Origin: Clostridia bacterium
Lineage (GTDB): Bacteria > Bacillota_A > Clostridia > Oscillospirales > CAG-272
Length of the DNA stretch: 11,628 nt
Direction of reading: 5' to 3'
Assembly (NCBI GenBank): GCA_017462145.1
Contig: JAFTRT010000131.1
Coordinates: 1 to 11,628 of the forward strand
Numbering within the stretch: position 1 is the stretch's first letter; each line of letters starts with the position of its first letter. The notes beneath the pieces are model-generated. The model saw only the letters and a list, made by a program, of their open reading frames with translations, did no database searches and was not told the origin of the DNA. Shown piece after piece: positions 4,930 to 11,238 of this stretch. Both the position numbers and the translations under genes were made by a program.

Positions 4930-6681
4930 ATGATGTTCAAAAAAACCTACCGTCCTGCGTATGCGTCCGCTACGGCAGACTGTCCTCGGACAAGCCGTGA
5001 CGACCGTTTTTCCTCCGCCACCTTCTCGGCGGGAGAGGCAGACGACGTCAACGCCTTTGGTTTCAGCGCTCAGCAGAGACCCCAAAGACCTCAGCAGGAA
5101 CGCCGCTCGGCTCCCAACAACCGTCCGCCCCGTTTCAAGGGTTCCGGTTTTTCTCACCGTGAAAAAAGATTGTTTGTCATCGGGATTGCCGCCGTGGTTG
5201 TCCTGTTGGCATTGATCATTTCTATCATCGTGGCTGTGGCTACCGCAGACCGCAGCATCAAAAAAGAAAACAATGCTTTTGTGGCGTATGCCCACGGAGA
5301 TACCTACGCAGTCTCTGCCAACGGCAAGGTTTTCAATTCCTTTGACGGCTCCGTGGAGGTACGGCCTGCCGCAGACAACTCTTTTGCTTACGTCACCGAA
5401 GACCGTCCCGACGGCTATCGCGTTTACTTGCTGGAAGGTAAAAAGCTGGAGCCCATGACCGACTCGACCGTAACCAAGGTTTTGGCATACGCTGATTATA
5501 AGCCCGGTATCGTTTATGAATCCGAGGGCGGAAAGATCAACATTTGCACCGAAAAGATCGGAGAGGATCGAATCACCTCCCAGGTAGGCGTGGGCGAGTT
5601 TGTCATCTCGGGAGATGCTACCACGGTTGCTTACGTAGAGCCCTCTGCAGGAAACGAGAACAGAACCAACGTTATGATCTACCGTTACGGCCACGAGCCT
5701 ACCAAGCTGTGCCAGTATCAGTACGGCTCGATTGCAGGTCTCTCCCTCGACGGTACATACGCATACGTCAATATTCGTGTCGGCTCGGGTGAATACCGTC
5801 TGCACTATTGCGACACCACCTCCGACGAGATCGAAAAGATTGTCATGGGAACCGAGGGTAATTTCGGTGCCATCGTAGCCACCAACGTATCCGGTGAAGA
5901 GGTGATCTACACCACCGTAGACGGAACCGATGTGGTAACCTACCTGTACAGCATGAAGCGCAAGAACAAGGAAGACAGTGTCAATCCTGCCGTTAAAATC
6001 GGTAAGGGATTGTATTCCTTGACCGGCCCCAAGACCAACATCGCTTGCTACGAGACCTTTAAGGGAGCTTACTTGCAAGGAACCACGGGATTGAGCCTTT
6101 CCGTCAGTGGTGCGGACGTAACCTACAACACCTGCCGCATCGGCAAGAACTATGACAAAGAGGATATTGCCAGTGCAAAGGGTCTGTTCTCTCCCGATGA
6201 GAAATATTTCTACTTTGTCGCAGGAGAGGAAAACACCCTGTACCAGATCGAGCTGAAGGACAAAAAGCTGAATCGAAACACCATCACCACCAAGGTCAAG
6301 GATTTTGTTCTGACGCAAAAGGGTAACCTTTATATTCTCAATGACGAGCAAACGCTCTACTTCCGCAAGGCTTCCAACAATGCGTCCAAGGATCCCATCG
6401 CTTACGACGTAGCCGAAATGGAGCTGTTCTTCGGCGGAAATACGCTGTATTTCCAACAGATCGACTCCGATATCGTTTACTCCACCAAGGAGGGATCGGA
6501 TGAGTCCATCGTGAAATTTGACTCCTATCAGCTGACTGTTCTGCCTTTCTTTACCGATGCTTCCGTGAAAAAGACGTATACCTTTGTCAGCGACGATGCC
6601 GAGGGCTGGTGCTTGTATTACACCTCCAACGGAAAATCCTTTAAGCGGATTCAAGTCAATTGCGACGATCCCACCATGTAA
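4930..6681 (+). CDS. Uncharacterised type II membrane-anchored protein with probable beta-propeller-like outer domain
   Basis: I do not recognise this 583-residue protein. Residues 1-80 are a low-complexity, basic, Pro/Gln/Arg-rich cytoplasmic tail. Residues 81-104 form one strong membrane helix (LFVIGIAAVVVLLALIISII) preceded by REKR, so the remaining 480 residues should lie outside the cell. This outer part is rich in Tyr, Thr and Gly and has repeated short strand patterns such as GDTYAVSANG, TYAYVNIRVG, FSPDEKYFYFVAG and GNLYILNDEQTLYF. These resemble TolB/WD40-like or DUF5050-type propeller blades. There is no catalytic motif. GGAGG lies six bases before the first of two tandem ATGs. The gene stands alone between its own sigma-A promoter and a strong terminator. 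It contains no TTA, CTA or TCA codon, unlike its neighbours, which suggests high expression. It is divergent from spoIIIA, but nothing shows a sporulation role. Confidence 0.9.
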   Translation: MMFKKTYRPAYASATADCPRTSRDDRFSSATFSAGEADDVNAFGFSAQQRPQRPQQERRSAPNNRPPRFKGSGFSHREKRLFVIGIAAVVVLLALIISIIVAVATADRSIKKENNAFVAYAHGDTYAVSANGKVFNSFDGSVEVRPAADNSFAYVTEDRPDGYRVYLLEGKKLEPMTDSTVTKVLAYADYKPGIVYESEGGKINICTEKIGEDRITSQVGVGEFVISGDATTVAYVEPSAGNENRTNVMIYRYGHEPTKLCQYQYGSIAGLSLDGTYAYVNIRVGSGEYRLHYCDTTSDEIEKIVMGTEGNFGAIVATNVSGEEVIYTTVDGTDVVTYLYSMKRKNKEDSVNPAVKIGKGLYSLTGPKTNIACYETFKGAYLQGTTGLSLSVSGADVTYNTCRIGKNYDKEDIASAKGLFSPDEKYFYFVAGEENTLYQIELKDKKLNRNTITTKVKDFVLTQKGNLYILNDEQTLYFRKASNNASKDPIAYDVAEMELFFGGNTLYFQQIDSDIVYSTKEGSDESIVKFDSYQLTVLPFFTDASVKKTYTFVSDDAEGWCLYYTSNGKSFKRIQVNCDDPTM

Positions 6682-6690
6682 CATCGAATC

Positions 6691-6730
6691 AAAAAAAGCG
6701 TTTCTGCCGAATGGCAGAAACGCTTTTTTT
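6691..6730. terminator. Bidirectional rho-independent terminator
   Basis: A perfect 18-bp stem (6691-6708 with 6713-6730) surrounds a GAAT loop. Its GC-rich core, GCGTTTCTGCC, is flanked by seven A residues on one side and seven T residues on the other, so it gives a hairpin plus U-tract in both directions. It ends the anchored-protein gene, whose stop is ten bases upstream. It also ends the convergent whiA operon: the T-tract overlaps the whiA stop codon by two bases. Confidence 0.95.
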
Positions 6731-7640
6731 ATTCACTTTCTTCGCTCCAGCCCTCTTCCCTTGCCTCGCTCAAAATGCATTGCAGGCGTCGATTGAGACC
6801 GGATTTAGTGATAGCAGGATCATGCATGGCCGCAAGCTCGGCCAAGGAAGCGGAAGGATGCTCCCGACGAAGATCTGCCGTATAGCGAAGCTCCTCCGAC
6901 AAAGCATCAAACCGATAGATTTTTTTCAAATACGCAATGGCCTCCACGTGCTTACGAGAAGCCTCTACTGCACGGGAAATGTTGTGGGTCACACAGTTGG
7001 TGGCACGGTTTTCCTGATTTCGGATATCCCGCTCAATACACACGTTGGCCATGCGGAAGCTGGCATCCAGCGCCCCCACAAAATAAAGCAGATCCGCAAT
7101 TCCGCCGTTGCTTTTATAATAAAGGCCCACACCGTTTTTTCGGTGGATACGGCCCGGCACAGACAGTGCATCTCCCAGGAGGGCTTCCACCCGGGATGCT
7201 CTCCGCTCCGAACGGAACAACAGCTCCGCATGATACCCCTTAGCAGGATCGGTCACGGCAGCAGAAGCCAAAAAGACGCCTCGTAAAAATGCTCCCGAAC
7301 AATCCGCACACCGAAAACCTGCCGCAGAAAACAGCTTTTCCTCCCCATCACCGTCCATCCACTCCAAAAAGCGATCCACCGCTTTGGAATGAACGGTCAG
7401 CAGCCAAGCCGTTCTTCCCCTTCCCCTTTGCTCTTCTATATCGGCATCGGCAGAGAACTGCCGTTTGAGAAGCTCGGTTGCAAGCACGGCAATTTCTTTT
7501 GAACGAAAGGAGGTTGTCACATCGGAAAAACCCATCCTGCGAGCTTGAATCAAAAGTCCGAGCAGCAGAGCCTTTCGGCAACAGGTTTTGGAAATGGTCG
7601 CTTGCAACAGTTCCCCATCAATCTCTGTGGTAAATGACAT
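6729..7640 (-). CDS. whiA: WhiA, DNA-binding regulator / chromosome-organisation protein
   Basis: The protein has 303 residues, a normal length. The N-terminal half is a degenerate LAGLIDADG homing-endonuclease fold, with CSGAFLRGVFLASAAVTDP (114-132) and GYHAEL (135-140). A linker carries the conserved NRATNCVTHNISRAVEAS stretch (211-228). The C-terminal helix-turn-helix domain has LSEELRYTADLRREHP and SLAELAAMHDPAITKSGLNRRL (about 247-286). WhiA controls sporulation genes in Streptomyces and influences cell division and chromosome segregation in non-filamentous Firmicutes. The ATG at 7638-7640 follows AAAGGACGG and lies one base after the murB stop, so the two are probably translationally coupled. 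Earlier in-frame codons would lie inside murB. It is last in the HAD-murB-whiA operon. The usual neighbours rapZ and yvcK are absent. Confidence 0.96.
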   Translation of the reverse strand: MSFTTEIDGELLQATISKTCCRKALLLGLLIQARRMGFSDVTTSFRSKEIAVLATELLKRQFSADADIEEQRGRGRTAWLLTVHSKAVDRFLEWMDGDGEEKLFSAAGFRCADCSGAFLRGVFLASAAVTDPAKGYHAELLFRSERRASRVEALLGDALSVPGRIHRKNGVGLYYKSNGGIADLLYFVGALDASFRMANVCIERDIRNQENRATNCVTHNISRAVEASRKHVEAIAYLKKIYRFDALSEELRYTADLRREHPSASLAELAAMHDPAITKSGLNRRLQCILSEAREEGWSEESE

Positions 7641-7641
7641 G

Positions 7642-8565
7642 TTATTCACCGTCCTTTCCGAAAAGCTTTGGGCTGCGGATGACCCGAACCTCACGCTCCA
7701 GACATACGCCGAACTGTTCTTGCACCGTCTGCACCACAAGAGCCTCCAACGTCAGAACATCCTCGGCAGTGGCATGACCGCAGTTGACCAAAAAGCCTGC
7801 GTGCTTGGAAGAAACCTGAGCATCTCCCACCCGTGTTCCCTTCAACCCTGCATCCTCAATGAGCTTTCCTGCAAAATATCCCTCCGGACGCTTGAAATAA
7901 CTGCCTGCGTTGGGCATAGACAGTGGTTGCTTTTCACGCCGTGCTTCCATATTGGCATGCATCCGTTCACGAATGGCCTTGGGATCGTCTGCCTGAAGCG
8001 TAAACCGTGCGCCAAGGCAAATCAAATTCCTTTGCTTCATATAAAGACTGCTTCGATAGCCGAAGCCGTGATCCAGAATGACAACCGTGGCTTTGCGAAT
8101 ACGGTCATAGGCTCGGCTCTCGGTCAACACCCGGTCGATTGAGGAGCCGTAAGCTCCTGCATTCATAAAAACCGCACCACCGACCGTTCCCGGAATTCCG
8201 TAAGCAAACTCCAAGCCGCCAAGTCCCAGCTCTGCCGAACGGGCGGCAAGAGCGGTTAAGGAAGCACCGCAGGAGCAATCCACTTGATTGTCCTCAAAGG
8301 TCATCCCCTCTACTCCATCGGTAAATACCAAAGCTCCTTCAAAACGATCAAAAGCAAACAGTACGTTGGAGCATTTTCCAACCGTCTCAAAAGGAATATC
8401 GGCTTGATCCAGCAGAGCGACGGCGGTGATCAGCTGCTTCTCGCTTGAGGGAAAAACCGCCAACGCCGCCTCTCCTCCGATGCGAAAGCTGGTTCGGGAA
8501 GCAGTTTTGTAATTTTCATCAAAAACAATCCCGTAGCGGATCAGCTCTGATTTCACGTTTTTCAT
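7642..8565 (-). CDS. murB: UDP-N-acetylenolpyruvoylglucosamine reductase, MurB
   Basis: The protein has 307 residues, typical of the shorter type II MurB. It reduces UDP-GlcNAc-enolpyruvate to UDP-MurNAc with NADPH and FAD, in the cytoplasm, in the second step of peptidoglycan precursor synthesis. Visible parts are the N-terminal TSFRIGG (25-31) and a FAD-binding GKCSNVL (63-69); the family usually has Gly where Cys65 stands. Next are GIPGTVGGAVFMNAGAYG (123-140) and FGYRSS with the active-site Arg171. The NAGSYFKRP motif (219-227) holds the proton-donor Ser222, SSKHAGFLVN follows (252-261), and LEREVRVI near the end holds the likely catalytic Glu292. The start follows AAAAGGATC at a rather long distance, 15 bases after the HAD gene stop. 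It is the second gene of a three-gene operon. Confidence 0.97.
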   Translation of the reverse strand: MKNVKSELIRYGIVFDENYKTASRTSFRIGGEAALAVFPSSEKQLITAVALLDQADIPFETVGKCSNVLFAFDRFEGALVFTDGVEGMTFEDNQVDCSCGASLTALAARSAELGLGGLEFAYGIPGTVGGAVFMNAGAYGSSIDRVLTESRAYDRIRKATVVILDHGFGYRSSLYMKQRNLICLGARFTLQADDPKAIRERMHANMEARREKQPLSMPNAGSYFKRPEGYFAGKLIEDAGLKGTRVGDAQVSSKHAGFLVNCGHATAEDVLTLEALVVQTVQEQFGVCLEREVRVIRSPKLFGKDGE

Positions 8566-8580
8566 AGGTTATGATCCTTT

Positions 8581-9267
8581 TTACGACAAGATAAATTGGT
8601 AAATTTCATCAAAATTCGTTGCCACATAGGTCAACGGCATATCAGGGGGAATCGGGGCTCCGGATGGATTATACCAACAGGTATCGATTCCGTAGGCCAA
8701 GCCGCCCCTCATATCCGAAGAAAGGGAATCTCCCACGATCACCGTGCGCTGTGGCGTCATAGAAGGCAATGCTTTGGCGATTCCCTCAAAAAAGCGAATG
8801 TCCGGTTTTTCAACCCCCATATCCTCGGAAACAAACACGCCGTCTACCAAGGAAAGCAAACCGCTTTTTTCCAAGCGAGAGCTTTGAATCTTTTTGATCC
8901 CGTTGGTTGCCAAGTACAACCGTGCATGAGGTCGCAACCGCTCCAACAAGGAAACAGCCCCCTCCAATACGTACCCGTTTTGAGACAAATAGGACGGATA
9001 CAGCTTTGCCATGCAAAGAGGATCGGCCGACAGATGACATTCCTCCACCAAAAGCGCAAATCGCCGAATCAGCAATTCCTCTCGCCGAAGTTCCTTACGC
9101 TCCAGTTGTTTCCAAAGGGAGGCGTTGATCTCGCTGTACCGACGTGTCAATTCCTCGGTGGGAACAACACCGCAGGCACGCATGGTATCGCTGACCGCCT
9201 CTTTTTCACTTTTTGCAAAATCTAAAAGCGTTCCGTCCGCATCCAATAAAATGGTGTCGTATTTCAT
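8581..9267 (-). CDS. YjjG-family HAD nucleotidase
   Basis: The protein has 228 residues, normal for the YjjG/YfnB group of haloacid dehalogenase-like phosphatases, which act as 5'-nucleotidases on (non-canonical) pyrimidine nucleotides. Motif I is LLDADGTLLDF, with the nucleophile Asp9 and acid/base Asp11. Motif II is LATNG (Thr121). The motif III Lys154 lies in GVEKPD, and motif IV is VGDSLSSDMRGG (Asp180, Asp185). GIDTCWYNP (193-201) is characteristic of this group. A helical cap lies at about 16-90. The ATG at 9265-9267 follows GGGAGG five bases upstream; earlier in-frame codons lie at or before the promoter. It is the first gene of the operon with murB and whiA. No functional link to cell-wall synthesis is evident beyond co-transcription. 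House-cleaning of damaged nucleotides is the likely role; the exact substrate is unknown. Confidence 0.9.
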   Translation of the reverse strand: MKYDTILLDADGTLLDFAKSEKEAVSDTMRACGVVPTEELTRRYSEINASLWKQLERKELRREELLIRRFALLVEECHLSADPLCMAKLYPSYLSQNGYVLEGAVSLLERLRPHARLYLATNGIKKIQSSRLEKSGLLSLVDGVFVSEDMGVEKPDIRFFEGIAKALPSMTPQRTVIVGDSLSSDMRGGLAYGIDTCWYNPSGAPIPPDMPLTYVATNFDEIYQFILS

Positions 9268-9295
9268 GCCGTCCTCCCTGTTATCTTCTTCTACC

Positions 9296-9324
9296 ATTAT
9301 ACTATGTTTTCTCAAAAATTTCAA
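9296..9324 (-). promoter_or_regulatory. Sigma-A promoter of the HAD-murB-whiA operon
   Basis: On the minus strand TTGAAA (9319-9324), a 17-base spacer and a perfect TATAAT (9296-9301) are present. The predicted start is near 9289, about 22 bases before the HAD gene ATG, with the GGGAGG ribosome site in between. No other convincing promoter lies between the three genes, which suggests one transcript. Confidence 0.88.
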
Positions 9325-9371
9325 CCGCCTTTGCAAAAAAACAAACGGAGGCAATATATTATAAATATACG

Positions 9372-9383
9372 GGGAAATTTCCC
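9372..9383. promoter_or_regulatory. 12-bp perfect palindrome between divergent promoters, possible regulator site
   Basis: GGGAAATTTCCC is a perfect palindrome lying nine bases upstream of the -35 box of the plus-strand promoter and about 48 bases upstream of the minus-strand -35. Its centre is near -50 for the oxidoreductase gene, which suits an activator. In a region this short and A/T rich it stands out, but no cognate regulator is present. A second, imperfect repeat (TGGGT at 9426-9430 with ACCCA at 9444-9448) sits at the transcription start. Confidence 0.35.
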
Positions 9384-9392
9384 GCAAGACTA

Positions 9393-9421
9393 TTGAAAAA
9401 AAAGCAAAAATGCGTTATAAT
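9393..9421 (+). promoter_or_regulatory. Sigma-A promoter of the oxidoreductase-coaE-transglycosylase operon
   Basis: TTGAAA (9393-9398), a 17-base spacer and TATAAT (9416-9421) give a near-consensus vegetative promoter. The predicted start is near 9428, leaving a leader of about 50 bases. It supports the ATG at 9479 as the start of the first gene, because the earlier in-frame ATG at 9410 lies inside the promoter. Confidence 0.88.
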
Positions 9422-9478
9422 AAGATGGGTAGTTTTTTCGCTAACCCACTGATTTTTTCAAAAAGGAGGCATTGGATC

Positions 9479-10615
9479 ATGAAAACATACAAGATCGGCC
9501 TGTTGGGCTTTGGTGCCATGGGCAAGGTCCACGCCTTTAGTATCCAAAATCTGAATTATTTTTACACTCCTCCAACGGTTCGTGCCAAGATCGCAGGTGT
9601 CTGCACCACTTCCATGGAAAAAAGTGAGGCAGTTGCTAAGGAATATGGCATGGACATTGCAACCGACTGCGAGGACGTTTTGATCAACGATCCTACCATT
9701 GATATCATCGACGTCTGCACTCCCAATCTGTATCACTATGAGACTTTACAAAAGGCAATTCGTGCAGGTAAGCATATTTATTGCGAAAAACCCCTTTGCG
9801 TTACCTATGCCCAGGCAAAGGAGATTGCAACGTTAGCAGAGTCCGCAGGTGTCATTGGCAACGTGGTCTTTAATAACCGTCATCTGGCACCCATTCAACG
9901 AGCCATTCAGCTTGTGGAGGAAGGTCGGATCGGACGGGTGCTGTCTTTTTCCGCTGACTATTTGCACAACAGCTGTATCGATCCGGATCGCAAAGCAGGA
10001 TGGAAGCAGAACCGTGACATCTGCGGCGGCGGCGTACTCTTTGATTTGGGTTCTCACGCCATTGATCTGGTTTATGCCCTGTGCGGTGAGGTGGAAAGCG
10101 TGTGCGGCATGGCTCAGATCGCCTATCCCACTCGCTTGGGAGCGGATGGCAATCCGTGGGAGACCAATGCGGATGAAGCCTTCTATATGACGGCTCGTTT
10201 GCGTTCGGGCGCAGTTGGAACCGTAACGGTCAGCAAGCTGGTCAACGGTGCCAACGACGATCTGTCCATTTCGGTTTACGGAGAAAAGGGCTCTCTGAAA
10301 TTCTCATTGATGCAGCCCAATTTCCTGTATTTCTACGATGCTACCACTCAACCGACAACCTTGGGAGGAAACAATGGATACTGTGCCATTGAGTGTGTTG
10401 GGCGATACCCTGCTCCCGGCGGAAGCTTCCCTGCCCCCAAGGCTCCTTCCGGATGGCTCCGCGGCCACATAGAGGGAATTCACCGCTTCTTATGCAGTGT
10501 GGACAGTGGGATTTCTTCTGCCCCTACCTTCCGTGATGCCGCCCACGTACAGGCTGTGATGGAGGCCGCTTATCGCTCTGCCAACACACACCGAGAGGAA
10601 CAGGTGCTCCCATGA
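9479..10615 (+). CDS. Gfo/Idh/MocA family NAD(P)-dependent oxidoreductase
   Basis: The protein has 378 residues. The N-terminal Rossmann domain carries GLLGFGAMGKVHA (residues 7-19). The family EKP motif (103-105, in YCEKPLCVT) follows, and its lysine is usually catalytic or contacts the cofactor. The C-terminal alpha/beta domain has GGGVLFDLGSHAIDL (183-197), with Asp189 and His193 placed as in sugar and inositol dehydrogenases. These enzymes oxidise or reduce sugars, cyclitols or related polyols in the cytoplasm. The substrate cannot be told from sequence. AAAGGAGG lies nine bases before the ATG. The stop overlaps the coaE start as ATGA, so expression of the two is coupled. No sugar transporter or kinase is alongside, so the usual catabolic context is missing. 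Confidence 0.92.
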   Translation: MKTYKIGLLGFGAMGKVHAFSIQNLNYFYTPPTVRAKIAGVCTTSMEKSEAVAKEYGMDIATDCEDVLINDPTIDIIDVCTPNLYHYETLQKAIRAGKHIYCEKPLCVTYAQAKEIATLAESAGVIGNVVFNNRHLAPIQRAIQLVEEGRIGRVLSFSADYLHNSCIDPDRKAGWKQNRDICGGGVLFDLGSHAIDLVYALCGEVESVCGMAQIAYPTRLGADGNPWETNADEAFYMTARLRSGAVGTVTVSKLVNGANDDLSISVYGEKGSLKFSLMQPNFLYFYDATTQPTTLGGNNGYCAIECVGRYPAPGGSFPAPKAPSGWLRGHIEGIHRFLCSVDSGISSAPTFRDAAHVQAVMEAAYRSANTHREEQVLP

Positions 10616-11238
10616 CCGGCCACTCTCCCGTCATCGTCGGTATTACCGGACCAAGCGGATCCGGAAAATCTCTGCTTCGCACGTTTTTGGACGAAAAGGG
10701 CTTTCCCTGCATTGATGCCGACGGTGTTTATCACCATCTCTTGATCCCCCCCTCCCCCTGCTTGACCCACTTGAGGCAAGCCTTTGGCGACGGTATCTTT
10801 TTGGAGGACGGCCGCCCGGATATGCCTGCATTACGCAAGCTGGTGTTTGGAGATCCGAGCAAGCTGGAGCTGTTGAACCAAACCGTGTTAGGCGACGTAT
10901 TGGCCGAAATACGGCGGCAGATCAGCACCCCCGAGCGGCAGGCCGCACAAGCAATCTTTGTGGATGCCCCTACGCTCATCGAATCGGGTTTTCATAAGGA
11001 GTGCCACTGCGTGATATCGGTATTGGCACCTGTCTCACTTCGGATGCAACGAATCATCCAACGGGACGGCTTGACCGAGGAGGCCGCCGCCGAACGGATC
11101 CGTGCCCAAAAGGATGATGCCTTTTATGTGGCTCACTCCGATGTGACCCTGCACAATTTAGGAGAACCAAAACAATTTTTGGAGGAAGCGGAAGCACTGC
11201 TCCCTCGTCTGCTATCTTTCCGAAAGGAGCTTTCATGA
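10612..11238 (+). CDS. coaE: Dephospho-CoA kinase family protein (divergent)
   Basis: The protein has 208 residues, the usual CoaE size. CoaE phosphorylates dephospho-CoA with ATP in the last step of coenzyme A synthesis, in the cytoplasm. The P-loop is GPSGSGKS (13-20) after VGIT. Asp35 and Asp37 lie in the IDADGVYH motif. An FGDGIF...RKLVF stretch (58-79) corresponds to the family central region, and RMQRIIQRDGLTEEAAAERI (144-163) is the typical lid and C-terminal part. It departs from the family in the P-loop (usually GGIGSGKS), in the missing Arg before the LRKLVF helix, and in VDAPTLIESG instead of the usual VPLLFE. CoaE is the best fit; another P-loop kinase is possible. Both ends overlap neighbours by ATGA. 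A C-rich run (10746-10757) encodes IPPSP. Confidence 0.85.
   Translation: MTGHSPVIVGITGPSGSGKSLLRTFLDEKGFPCIDADGVYHHLLIPPSPCLTHLRQAFGDGIFLEDGRPDMPALRKLVFGDPSKLELLNQTVLGDVLAEIRRQISTPERQAAQAIFVDAPTLIESGFHKECHCVISVLAPVSLRMQRIIQRDGLTEEAAAERIRAQKDDAFYVAHSDVTLHNLGEPKQFLEEAEALLPRLLSFRKELS

Noticed and set aside
4906..6684. A 592-codon open frame antisense to the anchored-protein gene
   Set aside because: It is in exact codon register with the sense gene, has no ribosome site or promoter, and is Gly/Val/Leu-rich as expected for a shadow of a codon-biased gene.
7641..7739. Extended N-terminus of WhiA inside murB
   Set aside because: The added residues are murB sequence in another frame; the family N-terminus starts at 7640.
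9426..9448. TGGGT/ACCCA repeat in the oxidoreductase leader as a riboswitch
   Set aside because: Only five paired bases plus a bulge in a leader of about 50 bases; too small for any known riboswitch.
9410..9478. Extended start of the oxidoreductase at 9410
   Set aside because: This ATG lies between the -35 and -10 boxes of its promoter, and the Rossmann domain begins properly at 9479 with a good ribosome site.
10746..10757. C-rich run in coaE as a phase-variation tract
   Set aside because: It encodes Pro/Ser in frame, is interrupted by a T, and the frame continues normally on both sides.
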